From contig DTUF01000023.1 of NCBI GenBank assembly GCA_012964335.1, forward strand, positions 1 through 44,679: DNA of 44,679 nt. Direction: 5' to 3'. The notes beneath the pieces were generated by a model. It was not told the DNA's origin and did not search any database. It saw only the letters and a program-made list of their open reading frames with translations. This stretch comes from Candidatus Poseidoniales archaeon (GTDB lineage: Archaea; Thermoplasmatota; Poseidoniia; Poseidoniales; Thalassarchaeaceae). The position numbers and the translations under genes were made by a program. Positions 1 to 8,980 of this stretch are shown here, piece by piece. Position 1 is the first letter of the stretch; each line of letters starts with the position of its first letter.

Positions 1-2160
1 GGTCATTTTTGCCAAGGTATGCCCAGTGCTTGCACAGCAACATACGGTGGAAATGCAGTAACAGCCACTCCGGGGGCATATAGTACACAACTTGGCTTAC
101 CTCCCGGTGTTGCAATCTGGAAGCAGGCTTCTGATGCAGATGGTGATGGTTACTCAGATACTTCTGACAATTGCCCATTAACTGCTAACCCTGGACAAGA
201 AGATATGGATAGCGATAATACGGGTGATGTTTGTGACTATGATGCAGATGGTGATGGAATCCCCAATGATGACGATGCTTGTGATGGGCCAGCGGTCAAT
301 TGGGACTCTTCAGTTTGGACTGATGACATTGACATGGATGGATGTCGTGACATCGATGAAGACGATGATGACGACGAGGATGGTGTTCTCGATACCAGCG
401 ACCCTTGTACAGGGGTATCCTTCAAGTTGAATTGGACATCTAATGTTGTTAACGACAATGATATGGACGGGTGCCACGATAACGAAGAAGATAATGACGA
501 TGACAATGATGGAATCGATGACACCGCTGGTGATAATTGTCCTCGCGACTATGCTAACTGGGGTCTTTCAGATGGTAGTGGTGGTTTCAATCACAACGGT
601 TCTGCTGACCATGATTCTGATGGTTGCCATGATGAAGTTGAGGATGACGATGATGACAATGATGGTGTGAACGATTTCGATTCACTGGGTGCGGTTCTTG
701 ACCGCTGTCCAACAGGGATGCTTGATTGGGTAAGTGACCCTGTAGGAACTGACCATGACGAAGATGGATGCCGGGATGCAGACGAGGACTGGGATGATGA
801 CAATGATGGAGTACACGACCTTGATTCTACTGACAACATTCTTGATTTGTGTAGCCCCGGTGCAACTGGTTGGCTTTCAGACAGTACTACTGACCGTGAT
901 GGTGATGGTTGCCGTGACCTTGATGAAGATGATGATGATGATGGTGACGGAATAATTGACACTGTAGATGGTTGTTTTGTTCAGGCAGGATGGGTTTCCA
1001 CTCCATTGACTGACCACGATGGAGACGGGTGCCGTGATATGGATGAAGATGATAATGACGACAATGACCCAGTATACGACGTATCTGATGCTTGTGCAAA
1101 AGGGGAAATCGGTTGGACTGGGACCGATTTCGATGGAGATGGTTGCCGTGATGAAACTGAGGACGATGACGATGACAATGATGGCATATGCGATACCATC
1201 TCCTCAACTCTAAATGTATGTTCTAGTGGGCCCGATATCTGTCCTGAAACACCCGAAGGTGAGAACATCAATGGAGATGGCTGTGGTATATTCACTCAGG
1301 TTGATACAGACGGTGATGGGGTGTTTGACGGAATGGATCTTTGTGATGAGGAGGCAGCTGTGGAAGGTTTTGACACCGATTCAGACGGTTGTACTGATGA
1401 CCGTGATGGAGACAACTCCAATGATGACGTTGACGCATTCCCAGATGACTCTAGTCAATGGAATGACCGTGATGGTGATGGGCGTGGAGATAACCCTGGT
1501 CAGTTGAACTCAGACGATTGCCCAGATACTCCAAGTCAATGGGTTTGGAACGTTTCTAACGGCACTCTTGGGTGTGCTTGGGAAGAGTTAGATGATGATA
1601 GCGATTTTGTTCTTAATGGGCTTGATAATTGCCCTGGTTCTGATCCTACAAGACCAGTTGACGAAAATGGTTGTACCGAGTGGCAAAAAGATGACGACTC
1701 TGATGGAGTCGTTAATGCTGATGACACTTGTGATGAAACAGCAATTGGTGATACATTCATTGAAGGCACAGGTTGTTCCCACGAGCAACGACTTGTTGCA
1801 GGTGATGTGAATGCGATGCTCAAAGAATATGGTTTGATTCTTGGTGCTGTTGGCGCGGTGCTCATTCTAGCAATTGTGTCAATGTTGGTCATGATTGGCC
1901 GTCGTAAGAAACGAGGTGGTAGCATAGACGCTTGGGATAAGGATTCAGCACAGATTGCAGCAGGCGGTTATGTGGAAGGCCAACCAGCTGCACCTGCACC
2001 TGCACCGATGGCGCAGGCAGGACCACTAAGAGTTCCAACTTATGCAGAATTACCAATTGGTGGAAGTTATGTTACTGATGCTGCAGGTGGTACTTGGTAC
2101 AATGCACCTGATGGTGGTCAGTGGGCTATGCAAGGTGATGGTTCTTTCATCAAGAATTGA
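1..2160 (+). CDS. TSP3-repeat calcium-binding surface protein, 5'-truncated by window edge
   Basis: The frame is open from base 1, so the true start lies outside the window and 719 codons are visible. From about residue 45 to 590 the protein is a string of Asp-rich, Cys-containing repeats of the form D.DGC.D..ED(D)n.DG, about 35-45 residues apart, typical of thrombospondin type 3 calcium-binding repeats. A single transmembrane helix follows at about residues 613-635, then Arg/Lys residues (GRRKKRGG) and a cytoplasmic tail of about 80 residues rich in Ala/Pro. The tail ends in a Trp/Gly motif (TWYNAPDGGQW) that resembles the tail of the giant protein ending at 24004. Expected topology is a large extracellular Ca-binding stalk with a C-terminal anchor. 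The ligand is unknown. A convergent gene lies 48 bp downstream. TSP3 assignment is firm; function is open. Confidence 0.85.
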   Translation, partial: GHFCQGMPSACTATYGGNAVTATPGAYSTQLGLPPGVAIWKQASDADGDGYSDTSDNCPLTANPGQEDMDSDNTGDVCDYDADGDGIPNDDDACDGPAVNWDSSVWTDDIDMDGCRDIDEDDDDDEDGVLDTSDPCTGVSFKLNWTSNVVNDNDMDGCHDNEEDNDDDNDGIDDTAGDNCPRDYANWGLSDGSGGFNHNGSADHDSDGCHDEVEDDDDDNDGVNDFDSLGAVLDRCPTGMLDWVSDPVGTDHDEDGCRDADEDWDDDNDGVHDLDSTDNILDLCSPGATGWLSDSTTDRDGDGCRDLDEDDDDDGDGIIDTVDGCFVQAGWVSTPLTDHDGDGCRDMDEDDNDDNDPVYDVSDACAKGEIGWTGTDFDGDGCRDETEDDDDDNDGICDTISSTLNVCSSGPDICPETPEGENINGDGCGIFTQVDTDGDGVFDGMDLCDEEAAVEGFDTDSDGCTDDRDGDNSNDDVDAFPDDSSQWNDRDGDGRGDNPGQLNSDDCPDTPSQWVWNVSNGTLGCAWEELDDDSDFVLNGLDNCPGSDPTRPVDENGCTEWQKDDDSDGVVNADDTCDETAIGDTFIEGTGCSHEQRLVAGDVNAMLKEYGLILGAVGAVLILAIVSMLVMIGRRKKRGGSIDAWDKDSAQIAAGGYVEGQPAAPAPAPMAQAGPLRVPTYAELPIGGSYVTDAAGGTWYNAPDGGQWAMQGDGSFIKN

Positions 2161-2208
2161 CTAAAGTAACTCATCTTTGCGGTTCAGACAATGCCTTGGT
2201 CGGTATCC

Positions 2209-3048
2209 TCATTGGTTGGAGAGTGCTTCCTCAATGATGTCTTGAATAGATACCTCTGGCTTATGCTCAATTCGCTGACCCATTTCCCAACCATCAACAA
2301 TTCCCCAGACTTCTTCACCTGGTTGACTGTTGTATTGGGGTGATGCACCAGTTGCTTGAGATACGATCTCAGCCAACTCACTCATTCGAACCCCCTGACC
2401 ACGACCAACTGCAACAGCGCCTCGAGTTGGTGGAGGATTATCTAATATTGATTTTATCATACTAGCTAGGTCCTTGACATGAATCACATCTTTCACCTCT
2501 TCTCCAGTTCCTGGTACGTTGAAGAATCCAAACATTGCTTCACGGCACAAGTGATGAACCACTCCATGACCCTTGTTTTCTGCAGGTGAAATCCCTTGCA
2601 CATTAGCGGTTCGTATGATACTAACTGGATGGGTATCCATTGCGTGTTCAAGTGCACTCTCTTCAACCCACAGTTGCCCTTCTGCAGTGATGTCACGGGG
2701 TGAAAGAGGTGATTCTGAAGAATAATACTCGTCCTCTCTTCGAGGGTTTGGGTGAACCCTAAGTGAGCCAACTAAAACAAGGTGAATTCCTTGATGAGAT
2801 TGTACATTTTTTAGAATGACTCGCGCTTCATCTCGCATTAACCTCAAGACTTCTTGGTCTGACCTTTCCAAACTTTGGTCTGGTGAATGGCCGTTTAGGT
2901 GAACAATGGCATTACAAGAGGCAAGAATTGCTGGGAGCATTTCTTCATCTGCTAAAATGTCGGGAGTAAGAATTTGACATTCATCACCCAGTTCTTCTTT
3001 GAGGTAATGGGCGATGAAACCTTCATCTCCACTGATTGCTACCCGCAT
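2209..3048 (-). CDS. NAD-dependent epimerase/dehydratase family protein with degenerate active site
   Basis: An extended short-chain dehydrogenase/reductase-like protein of 279 residues, shorter than typical sugar epimerases (310-340). The chosen ATG at 3048 puts the Rossmann start (MRVAISG) at residue 1 with a GDEGFIA nucleotide-binding loop; an upstream ATG at 3075 would add nine unconserved residues. The segment VGSLRVHP keeps the conserved Ser region, and IIRTANVQG corresponds to the usual R.xNvYGp segment. At the expected YxxxK position the sequence reads DITAEGQLWVEE, so both the catalytic Tyr and Lys seem to be replaced. It is divergent from the glycosyltransferase at 3145, with a 96 bp shared promoter region, which supports a role in surface sugar metabolism. 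It may have changed chemistry, or be a binding protein. Confidence 0.75.
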   Translation of the reverse strand: MRVAISGDEGFIAHYLKEELGDECQILTPDILADEEMLPAILASCNAIVHLNGHSPDQSLERSDQEVLRLMRDEARVILKNVQSHQGIHLVLVGSLRVHPNPRREDEYYSSESPLSPRDITAEGQLWVEESALEHAMDTHPVSIIRTANVQGISPAENKGHGVVHHLCREAMFGFFNVPGTGEEVKDVIHVKDLASMIKSILDNPPPTRGAVAVGRGQGVRMSELAEIVSQATGASPQYNSQPGEEVWGIVDGWEMGQRIEHKPEVSIQDIIEEALSNQ

Positions 3049-3144
3049 GTGACTCCCTTGGTAATTACAATGCACACATCATCTATGACTGTGCCGGTTT
3101 AATTCGTAGTAGTATTCATCACGCGCCCGCGCTTGCGATATGTT

Positions 3145-4257
3145 ATGGGCAGGGTTGCGGCTGTTGTTTCTAACGGTTGTAATCCCGATCCACGGGTGCT
3201 GCGCGAGGCAGCATGGTTGGTAGAATCGGGGCATGATGTTACGATTCATGCCTTTGATAGATTGGAAGAACTCACTGAACGCGAAGTTGTCGATGGAATA
3301 ACAATCATTCGTCATCGAGTAGGTTACACTCCATATGGGGGGACCTGGTCAACAGTTCAAGGCTTGCGGAAATTCCGTAGTAAAGTCATCAAGGATATCC
3401 TTCAATCAAATCGCGAAAATAGTGGTAATGTAGATTTAATTCATTGCCATGACGCTGATACTCTCACAGTTGGTTTAGCTATTACAGGCGCCAAAGTTCT
3501 TTTTGATATGCACGACTTACACCATTCTTGGGTGTTAATGCCAAATCCTAGTTCTATAATTCGGAAAGTGGTTTCATCTAGATATCAAAAGAAAATGCTG
3601 AAAGATGCGACTTATGTTGATGCTGTGGTAACTTCATCAGCAGGATTTCAATCGTGGCTGGGGAAACGAGGAATTGAATCAATTGTAGTTGAAAATAGAC
3701 CACCCGTGAAAGAAGTACTCCAACCCGCAGAAAATTTTACTGTAGGATATCTTGGGCGTGTACGTGAAGTTGAATCGTTTGAATTATTGCTTAAGGCAGT
3801 AAAGTTAATTCCAGAAGAAACTCGTCCTCGTTTACTAATTGCAGGTGATGGTAACGCAGCTGTTCAAGTTGCTGAAATGGTGCGAATTGGGCAGAACGAA
3901 GGGTGGTTAGAAGCAGAGGTGTTTGGTGCCTTTGACAGCCTTCAATTGGCTGAAATGATGAGGGAAGTTTCGGTAATGTATGCCATGTATCCGCCGTTTA
4001 GAGGGAATATCATGGATGGTGCCGTGCCAGTAAAGATGTTTGATGCTGCATCCTATGGTAGGCCTAGTGTGGTGAATGCGGGTTGTCACATGGCAGAGAT
4101 TTGTGAATCAGAGGGTCTTGGGGTTGCAACTGAGTGGGCAGACGCTCAAGGACTAGCCGATGCATTGGTGCAAGCAGATGGTTTGACGGTGAAACTGTCT
4201 CGTGGTGAGCAAGGTGAAAAAGAGAGATTCATGGGACTCGTTGAAGGGCTGTTCTGA
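3145..4257 (+). CDS. glycosyltransferase family 4 (GT-B) protein
   Basis: A 370-residue GT-B fold glycosyltransferase that would move a sugar from an NDP-sugar donor onto a glycan, lipid or protein acceptor on the cytoplasmic side. The N-terminus has the family pattern (NGCNPDPRVLREA then SGHDVTIHAFDR), followed by a Rossmann segment (DLIHCHDADT). The C-terminal domain starts with FTVGYLGRV and has LLIAGDG, and the donor-site region is VPVKMFDAASYGRPSVV, with Asp where the usual K-FE-Y motif has Glu. I prefer ATG 3145 over the TTG at 3133 because it begins directly before the first beta strand. Divergent epimerase-like and nearby nucleotide-sugar dehydrogenase genes fit a surface polysaccharide or S-layer glycosylation role. 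The exact sugar cannot be read from sequence. Confidence 0.85.
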   Translation: MGRVAAVVSNGCNPDPRVLREAAWLVESGHDVTIHAFDRLEELTEREVVDGITIIRHRVGYTPYGGTWSTVQGLRKFRSKVIKDILQSNRENSGNVDLIHCHDADTLTVGLAITGAKVLFDMHDLHHSWVLMPNPSSIIRKVVSSRYQKKMLKDATYVDAVVTSSAGFQSWLGKRGIESIVVENRPPVKEVLQPAENFTVGYLGRVREVESFELLLKAVKLIPEETRPRLLIAGDGNAAVQVAEMVRIGQNEGWLEAEVFGAFDSLQLAEMMREVSVMYAMYPPFRGNIMDGAVPVKMFDAASYGRPSVVNAGCHMAEICESEGLGVATEWADAQGLADALVQADGLTVKLSRGEQGEKERFMGLVEGLF

Positions 4258-4262
4258 ACCAA

Positions 4263-4276
4263 GTGAAGTTTTTCAC
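4263..4276. terminator. candidate bidirectional terminator between convergent genes
   Basis: GTGAA/TTCAC arms flank a T-rich centre in the 28 bp between the convergent ends of the glycosyltransferase gene (4257) and the copper-protein gene (4286). The run of five T is also the type of signal archaeal RNA polymerase uses. Weak evidence, based only on position and composition. Confidence 0.3.
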
Positions 4277-4285
4277 AAATCTCAC

Positions 4286-6025
4286 TCACTCAGTACGTCT
4301 GCGTTTCAGGTGCATCAATGCCCCTGCGATTGCTGTGAACATGAGTACACTAGTGAAGCCGGGTATTCCATTGCTACCGCCTTCAGTAGTAACCGGTTCT
4401 GGTTCGGTCACTGGCTCAGGTTCTGGCACAGTGTCATCATGAGTATCAAGATGGTCGCAAATCCCATCTCCATCAGTATCTAATGGGATTGAGTTCGGAT
4501 CAGTTGAATTGGTACTACAATCAATTTCTGCGGTATCACCCCAGCCATCATTATCATCATCATCATCTAAGTAATCACAAATTCCATCTCCATCACTATC
4601 TACAGGAGTCGAGTGGTAATCAGTTGAATTTGTGTTACAGTCTTGTTCAGAGGTGTTATTCCACTCGTCATTATCACTGTCATCATCATGGCTGTCACAC
4701 ACCCCATCTCCATCAGTGTCTAACGGAGTTGAGTGTGGATCAGTTGAATTAGTGCTGCAATCATGTTCTGTGGTGTCATTCCAGCCGTCATTATCATCAT
4801 CATGGTCAGAATTGTCTCCTATTCCATCACCGTCTGTATCTAGATGTTCTCCTGCATCTGTTGGGAAGGCGTCAACATCGTCACTAAAGCCATCCTCGTC
4901 AGAATCTAGTTGGGAAGGTGCGCAACCATGATTGTCTACCGTGGCACCTACAGAAGTTTGAGGGCAGATATCATCGGCATCGGTTACACCATCGCCATCT
5001 CCATCACGTTGAGATGCTGAACAACCATGCACATCGACCGATTCGCTTGTCGGAGTTTGTGGACAAGAATCGGTTGTGTCAGGAACTCCATCTCCATCGG
5101 CGTCGGGTGCATCTGCCGCAACAACAGTGATGTCGTTACTAGATAGATGAGGCCCGGGTCCATCTCCATCATGGGGTGTGGCGGTACAAGATATCACGTC
5201 ATCAACATTGAATGGACCAGATGATTGGGTGGTGTCTTGATGTACTGCTCCATTTACAGTCCATGCATATTCATATCCTTCCATATCCCCATCATCATCC
5301 ATCCATCCAGATGTAGTGCATACTGCAATCGTCTCATTATTCAGCGTCGAGGGGGTTATCGTTACGGATGCAATGCTTGGTGCCGTATTTGAAATTATGA
5401 TTGAATTAGAAGTGACTGAAGCTCCATCTTCAGTTCCATCATTCGGTGTTACGCCAACTTGGATTTGGTCACCCTTATCAAACGATGAAGTACCGGAGAG
5501 TGTGTGGCTGGTTTCGCTAATCGCTTGCCCATTTACTAACCAAGAATAACTTAATGTGACCGAATCTCCATCAGCATCCGAAGGAGTTGCTTGTACTGTA
5601 ATGACATCATTTGTAAATGCTGGATCAGGTGAGATTGAGACACCGGAAACTTCAGGTGGATTATTGGATGCTACTACGGTTATTGAAGCTGTCATATAGG
5701 GGTGGGGCTGGCACTTATAATCGTAAGTTCCGGCGGTAGTGAAGGTGAAGGTGAATGTGCCACCATTAGAAATACTTCCAGAATCAAAAGATGCTGGGCC
5801 ACTCGTAGAAGTCGCTGTATGTGTGGCTCCGTCATAGTTTGTCCAGGTAATGGAATCACCTACATCTATCGTGATACTTGATGGCGAAAAAGCGTTCCCC
5901 TGTATGCTCACTGAGTGGTTAGCCCGAGATGGGCTTGCCTCCGTAACAGGTGCCAAAACACTCAGGCTTGATAGCCCCATCAATAATACAATCCAAAATG
6001 TAAATATCCTTTCTCTCTTCATCAT
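4286..6025 (-). CDS. Blue-copper (plastocyanin/halocyanin-like) domain fused to Ig-like and TSP3 repeats, PGF-CTERM-like anchor
   Basis: A 579-residue secreted protein. Residues 1-30 form a signal peptide (charged MMKRER then a hydrophobic core). Residues 35-117 are a cupredoxin domain with a complete type 1 copper ligand set: His69 in GATHT, then Cys105, His108 and Met111 in CQPHPYM. Two Ig/PKD-like domains follow (about 120-300, each beginning with a PPxVSGVSI or APSIASVTI strand), then TSP3-type calcium repeats (about 305-535) and a Thr/Pro/Glu-rich linker. The C-terminus is Gly-Ile-Pro-Gly-Phe at 553-557, a hydrophobic helix and KRRRTE, which matches the tripartite PGF-CTERM signal processed by archaeosortase A. 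The start is preceded by AAGGGG. The likely role is electron transfer or copper binding at the outer surface, held off the membrane by a Ca-stabilised stalk. Confidence 0.88.
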   Translation of the reverse strand: MMKRERIFTFWIVLLMGLSSLSVLAPVTEASPSRANHSVSIQGNAFSPSSITIDVGDSITWTNYDGATHTATSTSGPASFDSGSISNGGTFTFTFTTAGTYDYKCQPHPYMTASITVVASNNPPEVSGVSISPDPAFTNDVITVQATPSDADGDSVTLSYSWLVNGQAISETSHTLSGTSSFDKGDQIQVGVTPNDGTEDGASVTSNSIIISNTAPSIASVTITPSTLNNETIAVCTTSGWMDDDGDMEGYEYAWTVNGAVHQDTTQSSGPFNVDDVISCTATPHDGDGPGPHLSSNDITVVAADAPDADGDGVPDTTDSCPQTPTSESVDVHGCSASQRDGDGDGVTDADDICPQTSVGATVDNHGCAPSQLDSDEDGFSDDVDAFPTDAGEHLDTDGDGIGDNSDHDDDNDGWNDTTEHDCSTNSTDPHSTPLDTDGDGVCDSHDDDSDNDEWNNTSEQDCNTNSTDYHSTPVDSDGDGICDYLDDDDDNDGWGDTAEIDCSTNSTDPNSIPLDTDGDGICDHLDTHDDTVPEPEPVTEPEPVTTEGGSNGIPGFTSVLMFTAIAGALMHLKRRRTE

Positions 6026-6084
6026 ACAACCCCTTCCTTATTTTGAATCCGCTAACATTCATCAATTAATGATTGTGCCTCTCT

Positions 6085-6099
6085 GTAATACGTAATTAC
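6085..6099. promoter_or_regulatory. inverted repeat in divergent promoter region
   Basis: GTAAT-N5-ATTAC lies in the 139 bp AT-rich gap between the divergent copper-protein gene (start 6025) and the nucleotide-sugar dehydrogenase gene (start 6165). It is followed by two copies of ATTGATT (6101-6107, 6110-6116). This could be a regulator site or simply overlapping TATA-like elements for the two divergent promoters. Confidence 0.3.
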
Positions 6100-6164
6100 A
6101 ATTGATTACATTGATTTGTCAAATTGAGTAGGGTTCAAATGCTGTCTTCACAGGGGTTGAAGTA

Positions 6165-7517
6165 ATGGGATGGGATTCAACGTTCTCCCAGCGACTTGAA
6201 GAGAGGGATTTGACCATCGGTGTCATTGGTCTAGGATATGTAGGCTTACCAACTGCTCTAGGATTTTTAGACGCAGGATTCAGGGTGCGCGGCGTTGATG
6301 TAACAAGTCGGGTCATTGATGCTCTCATAGCAGGCGAAAACCCGGGAGATGACCCGCAACATGATGACCTAATTCCACAATCACAAAGTGATACTTGGCA
6401 GGTTTCAACAGATTCAAGCGAATTAGTGCCTGATTGTGACGTCATTTTGGTCACGGTTCCAACTCCTGTAACTGATAATCGCTTACCCGACTTGACCTAT
6501 GTCTCTTCGGCAGGTTCGGCAGTCTTCTCATCCATTGCTAAAGGAAGTGGTACTATCGTGGTATTGGAATCTACTGTTTATCCCGGCGTCACCCGAGAGG
6601 TCTGGACACCTCTTCTACAAGAAGCGGGTCTTGAAGAGGGAGTGGATGTCCATCTAGCATATTGTCCGGAGAGATTTGTTCCTGGTGATTCTGAACATGG
6701 TGTGCGACAAGTACCTAGAGTTGTAGGTTCGTCTGACGAAATTATTGGTTCAAACCTTGCGGATTTGTATGACACATTAACCTCCGGAGGGGTCACTTAT
6801 GTTGGGGCATTGGAAGTTGCTGAGGCGGCAAAGGTAGTTGAAAATGTTCAACGCGACCTTAACATTGCCCTGGTTAATGAATTAGCAAGAATTTTTCCAG
6901 TTTTGGGAATTGATGTTGAGCAAGTACTTGATGCGGCTGCAACTAAGTGGAATTTTCATAGATACCGTCCAGGCGTTGGTGTCGGTGGACACTGTATCCC
7001 TGTTGACCCCTACTATCTAATTGAGAAAGCCAAAGAATCCGGCGCGCCAGTTGAACTGATAACTTCTGCGAGGAAAGTCAATCGCTCCATGCCAAGGAAT
7101 GTAGCAGCAGATGTGTCAGTCATTCTTCAGCGAAAAGAGATTCCAGAATCTTCTGCAAATGTTTTGCTTCTTGGATGGTCGTACAAGCCCGGAATTGGTG
7201 ACCCGCGGGAGACACCAGCTGAACCTTTAGCAGAAGCCCTAGTTGATATGGGATGCAGTGTTCAAACCTTTGACCCATTAGTCGATGATCGATTATTTCC
7301 AAATGAGTTAGCAACTCTAGTTAGAAGTGAAAGTGAGATATTACCCTTTGACATGGCAATCCTTGTGACTGCTCATGATGAAGTACTGGGAATGGATTGG
7401 GCTAGTCTTGAGGAAAAAGCAAATCATTCACTAATTTATGATGGTAGGCGAGTTCTAGATGTTGAATTGCTTGAGTCCCTAGGATGGGATGTTTACCTCC
7501 TTGGTGCCCCAGTATAA
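6165..7517 (+). CDS. UDP-glucose/GDP-mannose dehydrogenase family protein (likely UDP-N-acetylhexosamine 6-dehydrogenase)
   Basis: A 450-residue cytoplasmic NAD-dependent dehydrogenase that oxidises the C6 alcohol of an NDP-sugar to a uronic acid in two steps. The N-terminal Rossmann motif is GVIGLGYVGLP (residues 18-28). The central region has VYPGVTRE and AYCPER..PGD, characteristic of the WecC/WbpA (UDP-ManNAc or UDP-GlcNAc) branch. The catalytic Cys277 sits in GVGGHCIPVDPYYL. The C-terminal UDP-binding domain contains LLGWSYKPGIGDPRETPAEPL. Length is normal for the family. The product would be a sugar acid donor for surface glycan, matching the nearby glycosyltransferase. Substrate choice within the family cannot be fixed from sequence, so no gene symbol is given. 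Confidence 0.92.
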   Translation: MGWDSTFSQRLEERDLTIGVIGLGYVGLPTALGFLDAGFRVRGVDVTSRVIDALIAGENPGDDPQHDDLIPQSQSDTWQVSTDSSELVPDCDVILVTVPTPVTDNRLPDLTYVSSAGSAVFSSIAKGSGTIVVLESTVYPGVTREVWTPLLQEAGLEEGVDVHLAYCPERFVPGDSEHGVRQVPRVVGSSDEIIGSNLADLYDTLTSGGVTYVGALEVAEAAKVVENVQRDLNIALVNELARIFPVLGIDVEQVLDAAATKWNFHRYRPGVGVGGHCIPVDPYYLIEKAKESGAPVELITSARKVNRSMPRNVAADVSVILQRKEIPESSANVLLLGWSYKPGIGDPRETPAEPLAEALVDMGCSVQTFDPLVDDRLFPNELATLVRSESEILPFDMAILVTAHDEVLGMDWASLEEKANHSLIYDGRRVLDVELLESLGWDVYLLGAPV

Positions 7518-7594
7518 TCTATTTTTCAGAACGTAGCCTGTGTGGTGAAGGTTCATGTTCTATATGTGTTCACGCAAGGTCGCGGTGTGTTGCC

Positions 7595-8980
7595 ATGGTT
7601 GACCATTTGCCAAATCTTGGGCGCGAAGCGATAATGCTGAAGGAAATGGGTTTTTCTTCAATTGATGAACTATTTTCAGACATTCCGAAGGGTGTAAGAA
7701 GAGATTCTCCCCTGAATTTACCGCCGCCACAAACTGAAGAAGAAATCATGGCTGATGCACACAGACTTCTGGGTGCAAATGTTGCGATAAATAGCCGACC
7801 CAATTTTCTCGGTGCCGGATTGTATGAGAATTTCGTTCCTTCAATGGTGGTTGCAATGGCTACTCGCGGTGAATTTCTAACTTCTTACACCCCTTATCAA
7901 CCTGAAGTCAGTCAAGGAATGTTACAGGCTTTATGGGAATTTCAAACAATGGTTTCAGAATTAGTAGCACTCCCCGTCTCTAATGTTAGTATGTACGATG
8001 CTTCAACTGCTGCGGCCGAGGCTCTAAACTGCGCGGTAAGAGTACACAACAAAAAAGCAACTCAGAAGAATGTAGTCTATGTTACTGAATGGCTACCCGA
8101 GCACAGGTTATCGGTAATTGAGAATTATTCCTGTGGTGCTGAAACAGAAATTCGCACCCTCAAATTGAATAAAAATGGAATGGTTGATTTGAAATCCGCA
8201 GAGTCTGCTCATGGTTGTTGTGCAGTATATGTGGAACAACCAAATCCATTTGGAGTAATAGACGAAAACTTAGCAGAACTGAAACAAATTATTGGCGAAA
8301 ATACGGCTTTAATTGTTGGTGTGAATGCAACATCACTAGGTATACTTGAAGCACCTGGGAATTGGGGTGCTGACATTGTCGTTGCTGAGGGCCAACCATT
8401 CGGTATTGGGCCTACAGCTGGTGGCCCAATTTACGGGATTTACGCCTGCACTGAGAAGTATCTTCGACAGATGCCTGGGCGAATTGTAGGCAAGACTTTT
8501 GATGACAAAGGGAAAGACGCTTTCACCCTCACACTTTCAACTAGAGAACAGCATATTAGGCGTCACAAAGCGACTAGTAACATTTGTTCAAATGAAACAC
8601 TAATTGCTCTTATGGGAGGTATCCACATGGCTCTCTTAGGTCCTATGGGTATACAGAAATTGGCTCTTAGAAATGCCGCTGCTTGCCAAGTTACTATGGC
8701 AGGTGTTCTCGCTATTGGAGGAGTTGATTTACTCTTCACAAATGGGGCTTCATACAACGAATTCACGGTTGTTCTTCCGGGCTCTTCCCACAGTGCATTA
8801 GAGCATCTAGACAAGTTAGGTGTGACTGCAGGGCTTGCCCTATGTGATGTGATGTCAGGGGCCGATGAGACTTGGTTGCACATTACTGCTACAGACCAAA
8901 CGACTAATGAAGACGTGTCTGCTCTAGTGGATGGACTGGAATCTTGGATATCGTCCACAGTTATGGCGGTGGAATCATGA
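7595..8980 (+). CDS. gcvPA: glycine dehydrogenase (decarboxylating), P-protein subunit 1
   Basis: This is the N-terminal half of the split P-protein of the glycine cleavage system (461 residues). With GcvPB it decarboxylates glycine and transfers the aminomethyl group to lipoyl-GcvH. Recognisable blocks are FLGAGLYENFVPSMV, FLTSYTPYQPEVSQGMLQ and VEQPNPFGV, and the C-terminal region TREQHIRRHKATSNICSNETL is classic for the family. ATG 7595 (MVDHLPN) was chosen because the longer frame from 7484 overlaps the upstream gene and adds a Cys-rich stretch absent from the family. The stop overlaps the start of gcvPB (ATGA), implying translational coupling. Genes for GcvT and GcvH are not in the window. 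Confidence 0.96.
   Translation: MVDHLPNLGREAIMLKEMGFSSIDELFSDIPKGVRRDSPLNLPPPQTEEEIMADAHRLLGANVAINSRPNFLGAGLYENFVPSMVVAMATRGEFLTSYTPYQPEVSQGMLQALWEFQTMVSELVALPVSNVSMYDASTAAAEALNCAVRVHNKKATQKNVVYVTEWLPEHRLSVIENYSCGAETEIRTLKLNKNGMVDLKSAESAHGCCAVYVEQPNPFGVIDENLAELKQIIGENTALIVGVNATSLGILEAPGNWGADIVVAEGQPFGIGPTAGGPIYGIYACTEKYLRQMPGRIVGKTFDDKGKDAFTLTLSTREQHIRRHKATSNICSNETLIALMGGIHMALLGPMGIQKLALRNAAACQVTMAGVLAIGGVDLLFTNGASYNEFTVVLPGSSHSALEHLDKLGVTAGLALCDVMSGADETWLHITATDQTTNEDVSALVDGLESWISSTVMAVES

Noticed and set aside
200-1530. Several open frames on both strands inside the first TSP3 gene (Met/Thr-rich and Ser/Pro-rich products)
   Set aside because: They arise from the repetitive GAT/GAC codons read in other frames and have low-complexity products without family features.
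3079-3315. Minus-strand open frame antisense to the glycosyltransferase start
   Set aside because: It overlaps the well-supported glycosyltransferase and the divergent promoter, and has no recognisable features.
7484-7594. Longer N-terminus of gcvPA from 7484
   Set aside because: It overlaps the upstream dehydrogenase gene and encodes a Cys-rich stretch not found in the family; ATG 7595 begins at the expected place.
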